This document shows positions 42,559-50,266 of a DNA stretch of 64,000 bases, piece after piece. The first letter of the stretch is position 1. Each line of letters opens with the position of its first letter. Source of the DNA: Azoarcus sp. DD4 (GTDB taxonomy: Bacteria; Pseudomonadota; Gammaproteobacteria; Burkholderiales; Rhodocyclaceae); the NCBI RefSeq assembly GCF_006496635.1, contig NZ_CP022958.1, positions 5,270,001 through 5,334,000 on the forward strand, given 5' to 3'. The translations under genes and the position numbers were made by a program. The notes beneath the pieces were generated by a model, which made no database searches, was not told the DNA's origin, and was given only the letters and a program-made list of their open reading frames with translations.

Positions 42559-43407
42559 TCAGTCCTTCACCTCGACCTTCTGCGACGACTCACCGAGCAC
42601 CCAGGCAATCGCCAGGCCGGCCGCCCAGGCGCGTTCGCGCTCGACCAGCGGGCTGTCGGCGAAGGCTGCGCCGCGCAGGGTGTCGTAACGCACGAAGCTG
42701 CCCACCCAGTAGCCGTTGAAGCGCTTGGACAGCGCCGCGATGAACTGGGTGCCGGAGTAGCCGCCCGAAGCCTTGTAGGCCGGGCGATCGGGCAGGGCGT
42801 ACTCGGGATCGACGTCGTAGAAATAGCGGTGCTGGCGGGCATTGGCGTAGATCGGCCCGGCCATCATGCCGAGGTTCCAGCCGGAGTTGCCGAAGGGGTC
42901 GACGTCGAGGTTGATGAAGGGCGAGAAGGTGACGCCCACCGGCTTCACCGAGCCCTTCACCGCGTAGCCGACGCGCAGCGGCATGCGCAGGTCAACTCGG
43001 GCGTTGTGGTCGGCCGCGCGCCACAGGTTGATCTCGAGCGACGGGCCGATCTCCACCGTCGGCTGGAGGTCGGGCATGCCGCGGCGGGCACTGTTGCCGC
43101 TGCTGTCCACCGGCAGCGAGGCCGCCAGGCTGAGGTTGAGTTCGACCCGGTCGGTATCGAAGAACACACCGCGGATGCCGTCGCGGTCGGCGCGCAGGAA
43201 TTCGCCACGGTAGATGAAGTACGGCACCGCGATCGCGTGCATGCGCTGGCGATCGGAACCGCGGTAGTCGGGGAAGGACAGCGCACCGACGCCGACGCCG
43301 AGCTCCCACAGCGGTTTCTCCTCGGCCCGGGCGGCGCTTGCACCGCACAGGCCGGTGACGACAGCGGCAAGAACGGCAAGGCGCCGCAGCGGATCACGGA
43401 AAATCAT
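42559..43407 (-). CDS. MipA/OmpV family outer-membrane protein
   Basis: A 282-residue protein with a signal peptide (ending SAARAEE) and the MipA/OmpV pattern: ELGVGVGALSFPDYRGSD at the mature start, VPYFIYRGEFLRAD, and a C-terminal strand region with YWVGSFVRYDTLRGAAF. The family forms outer-membrane barrels; some members scaffold murein enzymes, but here a transport or anchoring role for the pigment pathway is conceivable. The ATG at 43407 overlaps the chorismatase stop codon (TGATG) and has AAGGA upstream, so it is preferred over one 9 bases earlier. Confidence 0.87.
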   Translation of the reverse strand: MIFRDPLRRLAVLAAVVTGLCGASAARAEEKPLWELGVGVGALSFPDYRGSDRQRMHAIAVPYFIYRGEFLRADRDGIRGVFFDTDRVELNLSLAASLPVDSSGNSARRGMPDLQPTVEIGPSLEINLWRAADHNARVDLRMPLRVGYAVKGSVKPVGVTFSPFINLDVDPFGNSGWNLGMMAGPIYANARQHRYFYDVDPEYALPDRPAYKASGGYSGTQFIAALSKRFNGYWVGSFVRYDTLRGAAFADSPLVERERAWAAGLAIAWVLGESSQKVEVKD

Positions 43408-44426
43408 CAATCGCATCCTTGGATGGGGTGGCCGCCACTCGCCTCGATCTCGACGAGCAGGTCGGCGCGACAAACATCGGCCTGCACGTAAACGACGCGG
43501 GCCTGCTCACCCAGATGTGTGTCGACCTCGGCGCGCACCGCCGGCAGGTCGGCCGTATGGCGCACATACGCGATGTAGCCAAGCGCGGCCGCCGGCAGGC
43601 GCGGACCGCCGCCGACGCGGGCGGCCTCGTCGAGTACCGCTTCGATGTTGGCGAGCGTTTCGCGCGTCTGCGCGCGCACGTCGCCCAGGTGCACCGTGCG
43701 GTGGCCGACGATGCTGGCGGTGCCCGACACGAACAGCAGTGTAGCGCCGCCGTGTTGCAGGAGTGCGGCGCGCGAGAAGGTCGGGCTGCGGGGGCCGTAG
43801 TCGACAGGGTAGTCGTAGGCGCTGACCTGGCGCGGATTTTCCACCGCGCGCGGCCGCCCGGTGCTGGCCAGGAAGGCGAGGACGAGATCGCCGCCGGCGC
43901 TGCCGAGCGCACAGGCCGCCGGCACCTCGCCGCTGAGCGCGCGACCGCAAGCGGCGAAGGCATCCTGGCGACCGGCGTTGAACTGGCGATAGCGCTCGCT
44001 GCCGTGCTCGATCGCGTTGATGCGCGGCAGGTAGTTCCACACCCGCAGCAGACCCGGATGGCCCAGCGCATCGACCGCGGCGAAAAGCTGGCGATAGGCG
44101 TGGGCCGCCGCGCGCTGCAGCGCACCGGCGACATCCTCGCCGGCGAATTCCGCTTCCCGCACCCGCAGCACGCCGAACAGCAGGCCGCCGCCCCGGCGGT
44201 AACGCACCTCGCCGTGAATGCCCGATTCGAGCGCGGCATCGGTGGTCCACGCCGCCTGCCAGCACGGCACCGGCTGCAGGGTCGGCGTGTCGACCTGCAG
44301 GCAGGGCAGATTGGCGGGCAGCACGGCGCCGGCACCGCCGAAGCGCATCACCCCCAGGCATTGCGCGCCGGCCATCGCATCCGCGGGCGCCTGCCAGTAA
44401 AGCTCCAGCCCTGCAGCAAGCGTCAT
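43407..44426 (-). CDS. chorismatase / XanB2-like hydroxybenzoate synthase
   Basis: A 339-residue protein of the FkbO/Hyg5/XanB2 chorismatase family, composed of two RidA-like halves. Recognisable parts are LLRVWNYLPRINA, ERYRQFNAGRQDAFA and FLASTGRPRAVENPRQVSAYDYP, then LFVSGTASIVGH and GEQARVVYVQADVCRADLLVEIEA at the C-terminus. XanB2 converts chorismate to 3- and 4-hydroxybenzoate, the starter for xanthomonadin and a ubiquinone precursor. Whether this protein makes 3-HBA, 4-HBA or a dihydrodiol cannot be read from sequence. It overlaps both neighbours by a few bases, so it is translationally coupled. Confidence 0.85.
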   Translation of the reverse strand: MTLAAGLELYWQAPADAMAGAQCLGVMRFGGAGAVLPANLPCLQVDTPTLQPVPCWQAAWTTDAALESGIHGEVRYRRGGGLLFGVLRVREAEFAGEDVAGALQRAAAHAYRQLFAAVDALGHPGLLRVWNYLPRINAIEHGSERYRQFNAGRQDAFAACGRALSGEVPAACALGSAGGDLVLAFLASTGRPRAVENPRQVSAYDYPVDYGPRSPTFSRAALLQHGGATLLFVSGTASIVGHRTVHLGDVRAQTRETLANIEAVLDEAARVGGGPRLPAAALGYIAYVRHTADLPAVRAEVDTHLGEQARVVYVQADVCRADLLVEIEASGGHPIQGCD

Positions 44427-45802
44427 GCGTGGGGCGCCATTTCCTGGTCGTCGACCGGACGGATATTCTGCTTGCGGCGGCGCAGGGCGGCCAGCGTGCG
44501 CGGCAGGTGGCGCAGTGCCGAAGCGTAGTAGATCACCTTGAACGCGGCGAGCGAAGCCCAGATCGGTGTCTTGCCGTAGATGTCGCCAGCCAGCAGCGAG
44601 ATCAGCGCGTCCTTGACCCGCAGCGGGTTGCGCGGCCCCATGAAGAGATCGCGCATGGTCGGGTTGGTCATGCGGTAGATGAACCACGAGAACTCGCGCG
44701 GGCCGTGCCGCACGCCCTTGTCGAAGCGGGCGAGCGCGGCGCGCTTCTGCGCCGGCTGGCGCAGGCAGGTATCGACCGCATCGGCACCGAAAAAGGCGCT
44801 CTGCATGGCCAGCATCACGCCGGAGGAGAACACCGGGTCGATGAAGGCGTAGGCGTCGCCGAGCAGGATGTAGTGGTCGCCGTGGGTGTGATCGGTGGTG
44901 TAGGAGAAGTTGCCGGTGGCGTGCACTTCGGCTACCAGACTGGAATCCTTCAGCCGCTCGGCGAGCGGCGGGCACAGCGCGATGGTGTCCTGCAGGAAGG
45001 CCTCGAGGCTGCGCCCCTTGCGCTGCTTCATGTAGTAGGGCCAGGTCACGGCGCCGACGCTGGTGGTACCGTCGGCCAGCGGGATGAACCAGAACCAGCC
45101 GTGCTCGAACCAGTAGATGCTGATGTTGCCCTCGGCGGTGCCGCAGTGGCGCCGGGCACCGGCGAAATGGCCGTACAGCGCCGAACTGTTGTGATGCGGG
45201 TTGCGCTGCTTGGCGCGCATGCGGTTGGCGAGGAAGGTGTCACGGCCGGAGGCATCGACCACGAAGCGCGCCTGCCAGCGCTCCAGGCCGCCGTCCTCGC
45301 CTTCGGCGAGCACACTGGCGCCGTCGGCGTGGAACTCCACCTCCTTGACCTTGCAGCCCTCGATCACCTCGGCCCCCTTCCTGGCCGCGTTGCGGATCAA
45401 GATATGATCGAACTCCGAGCGCCGCACCTGGTAGGCGTAGGGCATGGACTTGTCCCAGGCTTCGGCGAAGCTGAAGCGCTGCGTGCCTTCGTGGTGGGGC
45501 GAAACGAATTCGGCAGCGTGCTTCTCGATGCCGATCGCCCGCATCTCGTCGGCCACGCCGAGCTGCTCGAACAGGCGGAGGTTGGCCGGCAGCAGCGATT
45601 CGCCGATGTGGAAGCGGGGATGGTGATCCTTCTCCAGCAGGGTGACGCGGTGGCCACGCTCGGCCAGCAGGGTGGCCACGGTGGAGCCCGCCGGACCGCC
45701 GCCGATCACCAGCACGTCGCAGTTGCGCTCGGCCACTACGGCGGATGCGTCGCCGGCAACGCGGGAAAACGGCTTATCGATTGCTTCGTGCGCGGTATTC
45801 AC
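44423..45802 (-). CDS. FAD-dependent halogenase-like oxidoreductase
   Basis: A 459-residue flavoprotein with the N-terminal dinucleotide fold (VLVIGGGPAGSTVATLLAERGH near residue 30, split by convention), GESLLP near 66, VVDASGRDT near 180, and the WFWFIPL signature reminiscent of flavin halogenases (WxWxIP) near 232. The C-terminus continues past the FAD core with GDAYAFIDPVFSSGV. Related enzymes in xanthomonadin-type loci modify the aryl head group. Halogenation versus hydroxylation or ring oxidation cannot be decided here; the halogenase active Lys was not located with confidence. Start is GTG, overlapping the lipoprotein stop (GTGA). Confidence 0.85.
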   Translation of the reverse strand: MNTAHEAIDKPFSRVAGDASAVVAERNCDVLVIGGGPAGSTVATLLAERGHRVTLLEKDHHPRFHIGESLLPANLRLFEQLGVADEMRAIGIEKHAAEFVSPHHEGTQRFSFAEAWDKSMPYAYQVRRSEFDHILIRNAARKGAEVIEGCKVKEVEFHADGASVLAEGEDGGLERWQARFVVDASGRDTFLANRMRAKQRNPHHNSSALYGHFAGARRHCGTAEGNISIYWFEHGWFWFIPLADGTTSVGAVTWPYYMKQRKGRSLEAFLQDTIALCPPLAERLKDSSLVAEVHATGNFSYTTDHTHGDHYILLGDAYAFIDPVFSSGVMLAMQSAFFGADAVDTCLRQPAQKRAALARFDKGVRHGPREFSWFIYRMTNPTMRDLFMGPRNPLRVKDALISLLAGDIYGKTPIWASLAAFKVIYYASALRHLPRTLAALRRRKQNIRPVDDQEMAPHA

Positions 45803-46422
45803 GGCTTGTACACCATCATCTTCAAGGTTTCAGGATGGCCGGTGATGTCCTTCACCCGGCCCTGCTTGTCCCACTCGACCTGGTACTCGCCGAAGCTGGA
45901 CCACCACAGGCGCCACACCGGGGCATCGAGACTGCGGTTCTCGCTCGTCAGCGGATAGCCCACCGACATGATGACCTGCTCGCGCGTCATGCCCTTCATC
46001 ACCTGCCCGGCGCGGATGGCCGCCTGGATCTGCCGCGGATAGGCCGCCAGCTGCAGCTTCGGATCGGCAGTGACGACGAGCTTCGACACCCAGCGCTCGG
46101 TGCTCTCCTCCGCCCGGCCGTAGTCGTGACCGAGGCGGAAAGGTTTGCCGCCGAGATCGACGTGGGCGCGGTCGCGGCCATAGCTCAGCACCTTGATCGG
46201 CGTGCCGGCGGGAATCATCGGCAGGTTGGCGTAGTTGGAGTCGCTGATCCAATCGCCGTCGTAGCGCAGGTTGCAGCAGGTATAGCCCTGCTGCAACGGG
46301 CTGGCGAGCGTCGTCTCGGTAGTCTTGCAGGCGCCCAGCGCAAGAACGGCCGCAACCGCTATCAGGCTGGCGCGCAGCGTCCCGGCAAGGGAGGGCTGGA
46401 TTGCGGTGATCGGCTTCATCAT
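45799..46422 (-). CDS. BamE/SmpA-like lipoprotein
   Basis: A 207-residue lipoprotein: signal with lipobox LGAC (Cys about residue 32), a middle domain with SH3-like strands, and a C-terminal part with KGMTREQVIMSVGYPLTSEN and WDKQGRVKDI, the pattern of BamE/OmlA domains. BamE folds bind partner proteins at the outer membrane. Two adjacent ATGs are available (46422 and 46419); GGAGG sits 4 and 7 bases before them, so 46419 may be the true start. It leads the leftward six-gene pigment-type unit; its promoter must lie next to the 79-bp repeat array. Confidence 0.8.
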   Translation of the reverse strand: MMKPITAIQPSLAGTLRASLIAVAAVLALGACKTTETTLASPLQQGYTCCNLRYDGDWISDSNYANLPMIPAGTPIKVLSYGRDRAHVDLGGKPFRLGHDYGRAEESTERWVSKLVVTADPKLQLAAYPRQIQAAIRAGQVMKGMTREQVIMSVGYPLTSENRSLDAPVWRLWWSSFGEYQVEWDKQGRVKDITGHPETLKMMVYKP

Positions 46423-46489
46423 GCCCCCTCCGGCAGCAGTGTGTTCAAGCCGCGGAACTATACCGCAGGGCTCAATACAGCGGAATGTT

Positions 46490-46929
46490 GTGCCCCCGCC
46501 CGCTGCGCGAGCAGCCCCCCGAGGGGGCCAGTCCCCGCCTTGGGACGGCCCGGCGCCGGGGACTGCTTGTGCCCCCACCCGCTGCGCGAGCAGCCCCCCG
46601 AGGGGGCCAGTCCCCGCCTTGGGACGGCCCGGCGCCGGGGACTGCTTGTGCCCCCACCCGCTACGCGAGCAGCCCCCCGAGGGGGCCAGTCCCCGCCTTG
46701 GGACGGCCCGGCGCCGGGGACTGCTTGTGCCCCCACCCGCCACGCGAGCAGCCCCCCGAGGGGGCCAGTCCCCGCCTTGGGACGGCCCGGCACCGGGGAC
46801 TGCTTGTGCCCCCACCCGCCACGCGAGCAGCCCCCCGAGGGGGCCAGTCCCCGCCTTGGGACGGCCCGGCGCCGGGGACTGCTTGTGCCCCCGCCCGCTA
46901 TGCGAACAGCCGCCAGAGGGGGCCAGTCC
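46490..46929. repeat. 79-bp tandem repeat array (5 full units plus a partial)
   Basis: Units start at 46490, 46569, 46648, 46727, 46806 and 46885, exactly 79 bp apart. Each begins gtgccccc and contains cagccccccgagggggc, then agtccccg...cggggact (inverted 8-mers around ccttgggacggcccggcgc). Units 1-5 differ by single bases; the sixth is degenerate and stops about 45 bp in, just before the lrp stop codon. Because 79 is not a multiple of three, long open frames through it are artefacts. It fills the space between two genes that face away on the minus strand and has no coding meaning I can support. Confidence 0.95.
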
Positions 46930-46931
46930 GG

Positions 46932-47420
46932 TCAGCCGTCCACGGGGATGTAGAGACTTTCCTTGACCTCCTCCATCACCACGTAGCTGCGGGACTCGGC
47001 CGCGGAGGGCAGCTTGAGCAGGATGTCGCCGAGCAGGCGGCGGTATTCGGCCATCTCACCGATGCGGGCCTTGATCAGGTAGTCGAAGTCGCCCGACACC
47101 AGATGGCACTCCATCACCTCCGGCACGAACAGCATCTCCTTCTTCACCCGGTCGAAGACATCGCCCGACTTGGCCGACAGCTTGATCTCGACGAACACCA
47201 GCAGGCTCTTGCCGAGGGCGTGGGGATTGACCCGTGCGTGATAGCCGGTGATGACGCCGCTGCGTTCCAGCCGGCGCACGCGCTCGGTGCAGGGCGTGGC
47301 CGACAGCCCGACGCGCTGGGCGAGTTCCGTCATCGGCAGGCGGCCTTCCTTCTGCAGGATGTCGAGAATGCGGTAGTCGAGGCGGTCGAGCACGGGGGTA
47401 AGGTCAGTACCGGATTTCAT
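46932..47420 (-). CDS. Lrp/AsnC-family transcriptional regulator
   Basis: A 162-residue regulator with the N-terminal helix-turn-helix (LDYRILDILQKEGRLPMTEL; VGLSATPCTERVRRLERSGVI) and a C-terminal RAM effector-binding domain (VMECHLVSGDFDYLIKARI). A GGAGGGCGGTC ribosome site precedes the ATG. It is divergent from dadA, and Lrp-type proteins regulate dad genes in other proteobacteria, responding to alanine or leucine. The most likely target is therefore the shared intergenic region; autoregulation is also likely. Confidence 0.9.
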   Translation of the reverse strand: MKSGTDLTPVLDRLDYRILDILQKEGRLPMTELAQRVGLSATPCTERVRRLERSGVITGYHARVNPHALGKSLLVFVEIKLSAKSGDVFDRVKKEMLFVPEVMECHLVSGDFDYLIKARIGEMAEYRRLLGDILLKLPSAAESRSYVVMEEVKESLYIPVDG

Positions 47421-47516
47421 GACCGCCCTCCGCCCGCCGGGCGATGCTCAGCAGGCTTACGGCAACGATATCGGCGATTTCGCCGGGAAACCCGCTCGTC
47501 AGCACTCACTTCAAAG

Positions 47517-47552
47517 TTTTTCACCATTACTACGATCTCATTAAGTGAAAAA
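47517..47552. promoter_or_regulatory. candidate Lrp operator between lrp and dadA
   Basis: Inverted 8-mers TTTTTCAC (47517-47524) and GTGAAAAA (47545-47552) flank a 20-base centre in the most AT-rich stretch of this part of the window. Position and symmetry suit an Lrp/AsnC binding region controlling dadA and possibly the regulator. The exact promoter elements are not clear. Confidence 0.5.
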
Positions 47553-47610
47553 TACTACTTATTGCAGGCTAGAGTTCACCTAATCACTACGATTCAGCTC
47601 GGAGCCCGTC

Positions 47611-48924
47611 ATGCACATCATCGTACTCGGTAGCGGCGTCATCGGCACCACCACGGCCTGGTACCTCGCCCGCAACGGCGCCCAGGTCACGGTGCTCGAC
47701 CGCCAGCCTGCGCCGGCGCTCGAAACCAGCTACGCCAACGCCGGTCAGGTCTCGCCGGGCTACTCCACACCGTGGGCGGCGCCGGGCATTCCGCTGAAGG
47801 CGCTGAAATGGCTGTTCCAGCGCCATGCGCCGCTGGCCATCCGGCCCGACGGCACGCTGTTCCAGCTGCGCTGGATGCTGGCGATGCTGTCGCACTGCCG
47901 TGCCGACCGCTACGCCGAGAACAAGGGCCGCATGATGCGGCTGGCCGAGTACAGCCGCGACTGTCTGCGCCAGCTGCGCGCCGACACCGGTATCGCCTAT
48001 GAGGAGCGCAGCCGCGGCACCCTGCAGCTGTTCCGCAGCCAGGCCCAGTTCGACGCTGCCGCGCGCGACATTGCGGTATTGGACGAGTGCGGTGTGCCCT
48101 TCGAGCTGCTCGACCGTGCCCGTCTGGCCGAGGCGGAACCCGCGCTCGCAGGCCGCCGCGACACGCTCGCTGGCGGTCTGCGCCTGCCCAACGACGAAAC
48201 CGGCGACTGCCACCTGTTCACCAACCGGCTGGCCGAGCAGGCGCGCGCCCTCGGCGTCGATTTCCGCTTCGGCGTGGATGTGCGCGAAATCCTGGCCGGC
48301 AACGGCCGCGTCAGCGGCATCCGGGTCGGCGACGGAGCCGGGGCGCAGGTGCTGACGGCGGACCGCTACGTGCTCGCCTTCGGCAGCTATTCGCGCCGGA
48401 TGGCGGGCGCGCTCGGTCTCGACCTCCCGGTCTATCCGCTCAAGGGTTACTCGCTCACGGTGCCGCTGGTCGATGCCGCCGCGGCACCGGTGTCCACCGT
48501 GCTCGACGAAACCTACAAGATTGCCGTCACCCGCTTCGACGACCGCATCCGCGTCGGCGGCATGGCGGAGATCGGCGGTTTCGACCTGCGCCTCGATCCG
48601 CGCCGCCGCGCCACCCTGGAAATGGTTACCAATGATCTCTTCCCCGGCAGCGGCGACCTCGCCCGCGCCGAGTTCTGGACCGGGCTGCGGCCGATGACGC
48701 CGGACGGCACGCCCATCGTCGGCGCCACGCCCTACCCGGAACTCTTCATCAACACCGGCCACGGCACGCTGGGCTGGACCATGGCCTGCGGCACCGGCCA
48801 GCTGCTCGCCGATCTCGTCACCGGCAAGCAGCCGGCCATCCGCCACGACGACCTCGCGCTGGCGCGTTATGGCAAAGTGGCATCCGGCCGCGCCGCCGGG
48901 CTGGACCTGTCGCCGGCCGCCTGA
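47611..48924 (+). CDS. dadA: D-amino acid dehydrogenase, small subunit
   Basis: A 437-residue FAD-dependent dehydrogenase of the DadA type: GSGVIGTTTAWYLARNG (FAD-binding GxGxxG at 7-12), SYANAGQVSPGYSTPWAAPG near 40, VYPLKGYSLTVPL near 275, and GLRPMTPDGTPIVG near 365. It oxidises D-alanine and other D-amino acids to keto acids and passes electrons to the quinone pool at the inner membrane. A GGAG site is 6 bases from the ATG. Paired with alanine racemase downstream and an Lrp-type regulator upstream, it forms an alanine catabolic unit. Confidence 0.95.
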   Translation: MHIIVLGSGVIGTTTAWYLARNGAQVTVLDRQPAPALETSYANAGQVSPGYSTPWAAPGIPLKALKWLFQRHAPLAIRPDGTLFQLRWMLAMLSHCRADRYAENKGRMMRLAEYSRDCLRQLRADTGIAYEERSRGTLQLFRSQAQFDAAARDIAVLDECGVPFELLDRARLAEAEPALAGRRDTLAGGLRLPNDETGDCHLFTNRLAEQARALGVDFRFGVDVREILAGNGRVSGIRVGDGAGAQVLTADRYVLAFGSYSRRMAGALGLDLPVYPLKGYSLTVPLVDAAAAPVSTVLDETYKIAVTRFDDRIRVGGMAEIGGFDLRLDPRRRATLEMVTNDLFPGSGDLARAEFWTGLRPMTPDGTPIVGATPYPELFINTGHGTLGWTMACGTGQLLADLVTGKQPAIRHDDLALARYGKVASGRAAGLDLSPAA

Positions 48925-48986
48925 CCCGGACGGCTGGCATTCATCGCCCGCCGCCACCTTACTTCGCCCCACCCGACCGAATCCGC

Positions 48987-50048
48987 ATGCGTCCCGCCAC
49001 CGCCCTGATCGACCTCCAAGCCCTCCGCCACAACTATCGTCTCGCCCGCAGCCGCCACGGCGGCCGCGCCCTCGCCGTGGTCAAGGCCAATGCCTACGGT
49101 CACGGCGCGGTGCGTTGCGCCCACGCGCTGGCGGCCGAGGCCGACGGCTTCGCGGTGGCCTTCCTCGACGAAGCGCTGGAGCTGCGCGCGGCCGGCATCA
49201 CCCAACCCATCGTGCTGCTCGAGGGCGTGTTCGACGCCGCCGAGCTGGCGCAGGCGGAGCAATACGCGCTGTGGCCGGTGGTGCATCATGCCGCCCAGGT
49301 CGAGATGATCGAGCAGGCGCAGCTCACGCGTCCGCTCGACGTCTGGCTGAAGGTGAACAGCGGCATGAACCGCGCCGGTTTCGTCGGCGACGCGGTCGGC
49401 GCCGCCTGGCAGCGCCTGCGCGACAGCGGCAAGGTCGGCGAAATCACGCTGATGACGCACTTCGCCCGCGCCGACGAGCCCCAGGTCATCGCTACCGCCG
49501 ACCAGCTGGCCGACTTCGACGCCGCCACCCGCGATCTGCCCGGCCCACGCAGCCTGGCCAACTCCGCCGCTGTGCTGGGCTGGCCCGATGCCCACCGCGA
49601 CTGGGCACGGCCCGGCATCCTGCTCTACGGCGCCGACCCGATGCCGGACGAAGGCAACGGCCTGCAGCCGGTCATGACACTGGAAAGCGCGGTGATCGCG
49701 GTACGCGAACTCGCCGCAGGCGCGCCGCTCGGCTACGGCGCCCGCTTCATGGCGCAGCGGCCGAGCCGCATCGGCCTGGTGGCGATGGGTTATGCCGACG
49801 GCTACCCGCGCAGCGCGCCGGACGGCACGCCGGTCGCGGTGGATGGCCGGCCCAGCCGCCTGGTGGGACGGGTGTCGATGGACATGCTGACCGTCGACCT
49901 CACCGACCTGCCCGAAGCCGGCATCGGCAGCCGGGTCGAACTGTGGGGCAGGCAGGTGCCGGTCAACCGCGTCGCCGCCGCGGCCGGCACCATCGCCTAC
50001 GAGCTGCTGTGCAACGTCAAGCGGGTGAAGGTCGACTACCTCGGCTGA
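48987..50048 (+). CDS. dadX: alanine racemase (catabolic DadX-type)
   Basis: A 353-residue PLP enzyme: the pyridoxal lysine lies in AVVKANAYGHG (about residue 33), SGMNRAGF near 125, and the second catalytic Tyr in PLGYGARF near 250. It interconverts L- and D-alanine; placement directly after dadA suggests the catabolic DadX role, feeding D-alanine to DadA. The biosynthetic Alr role cannot be excluded from sequence. The 3' end overlaps the opposite-strand small gene by about a dozen bases. Confidence 0.93.
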   Translation: MRPATALIDLQALRHNYRLARSRHGGRALAVVKANAYGHGAVRCAHALAAEADGFAVAFLDEALELRAAGITQPIVLLEGVFDAAELAQAEQYALWPVVHHAAQVEMIEQAQLTRPLDVWLKVNSGMNRAGFVGDAVGAAWQRLRDSGKVGEITLMTHFARADEPQVIATADQLADFDAATRDLPGPRSLANSAAVLGWPDAHRDWARPGILLYGADPMPDEGNGLQPVMTLESAVIAVRELAAGAPLGYGARFMAQRPSRIGLVAMGYADGYPRSAPDGTPVAVDGRPSRLVGRVSMDMLTVDLTDLPEAGIGSRVELWGRQVPVNRVAAAAGTIAYELLCNVKRVKVDYLG

Positions 50049-50245
50049 ACACCCGCCGCCCTGGGCCGGTAGTAGCGGCAGGCGACGCCCGAGGCCGCCA
50101 GCACCTCGCGGCAGGGCAGACGGCGGCTGCTGAAACCCATCGCCCGGCAACCGTAGGGAAAGGCCGGGTCGTGGGTGATGAAGTAGGCGGCGCAGCGATT
50201 GCAGTCCGGCACCGCCGCATTCCGGCCTTCGGACTCCGCGTTCAT
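50036..50245 (-). CDS. small cysteine-rich conserved-looking protein
   Basis: A 69-residue protein with five cysteines (15, 18, 33, 45, 56), the first two as CNRC, and a compact pattern HDPAFPYGCRAMGF and LPCREVLAASG. The cysteine spacing suggests metal binding. I recall similar short proteins in beta- and gammaproteobacteria but cannot name the family. It begins 21 bases after the ccmI stop, so it is likely co-transcribed at the end of the ccm operon, and overlaps the end of the racemase gene tail to tail. Confidence 0.6.
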   Translation of the reverse strand: MNAESEGRNAAVPDCNRCAAYFITHDPAFPYGCRAMGFSSRRLPCREVLAASGVACRYYRPRAAGVQPR

Positions 50246-50266
50246 GGCGCCAGACGGCAGCCCCGC

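Noticed and set aside
46490..46929. CRISPR array
   Set aside because: Repeats are directly abutting with no unique spacers, far longer than CRISPR repeats, and no cas genes are present.
46325..47633. Repetitive proteins read through the 79-bp array on both strands
   Set aside because: Period of 79 bp shifts frame each unit, so all three frames stay open by chance; the peptides are translations of the repeat, not genes.
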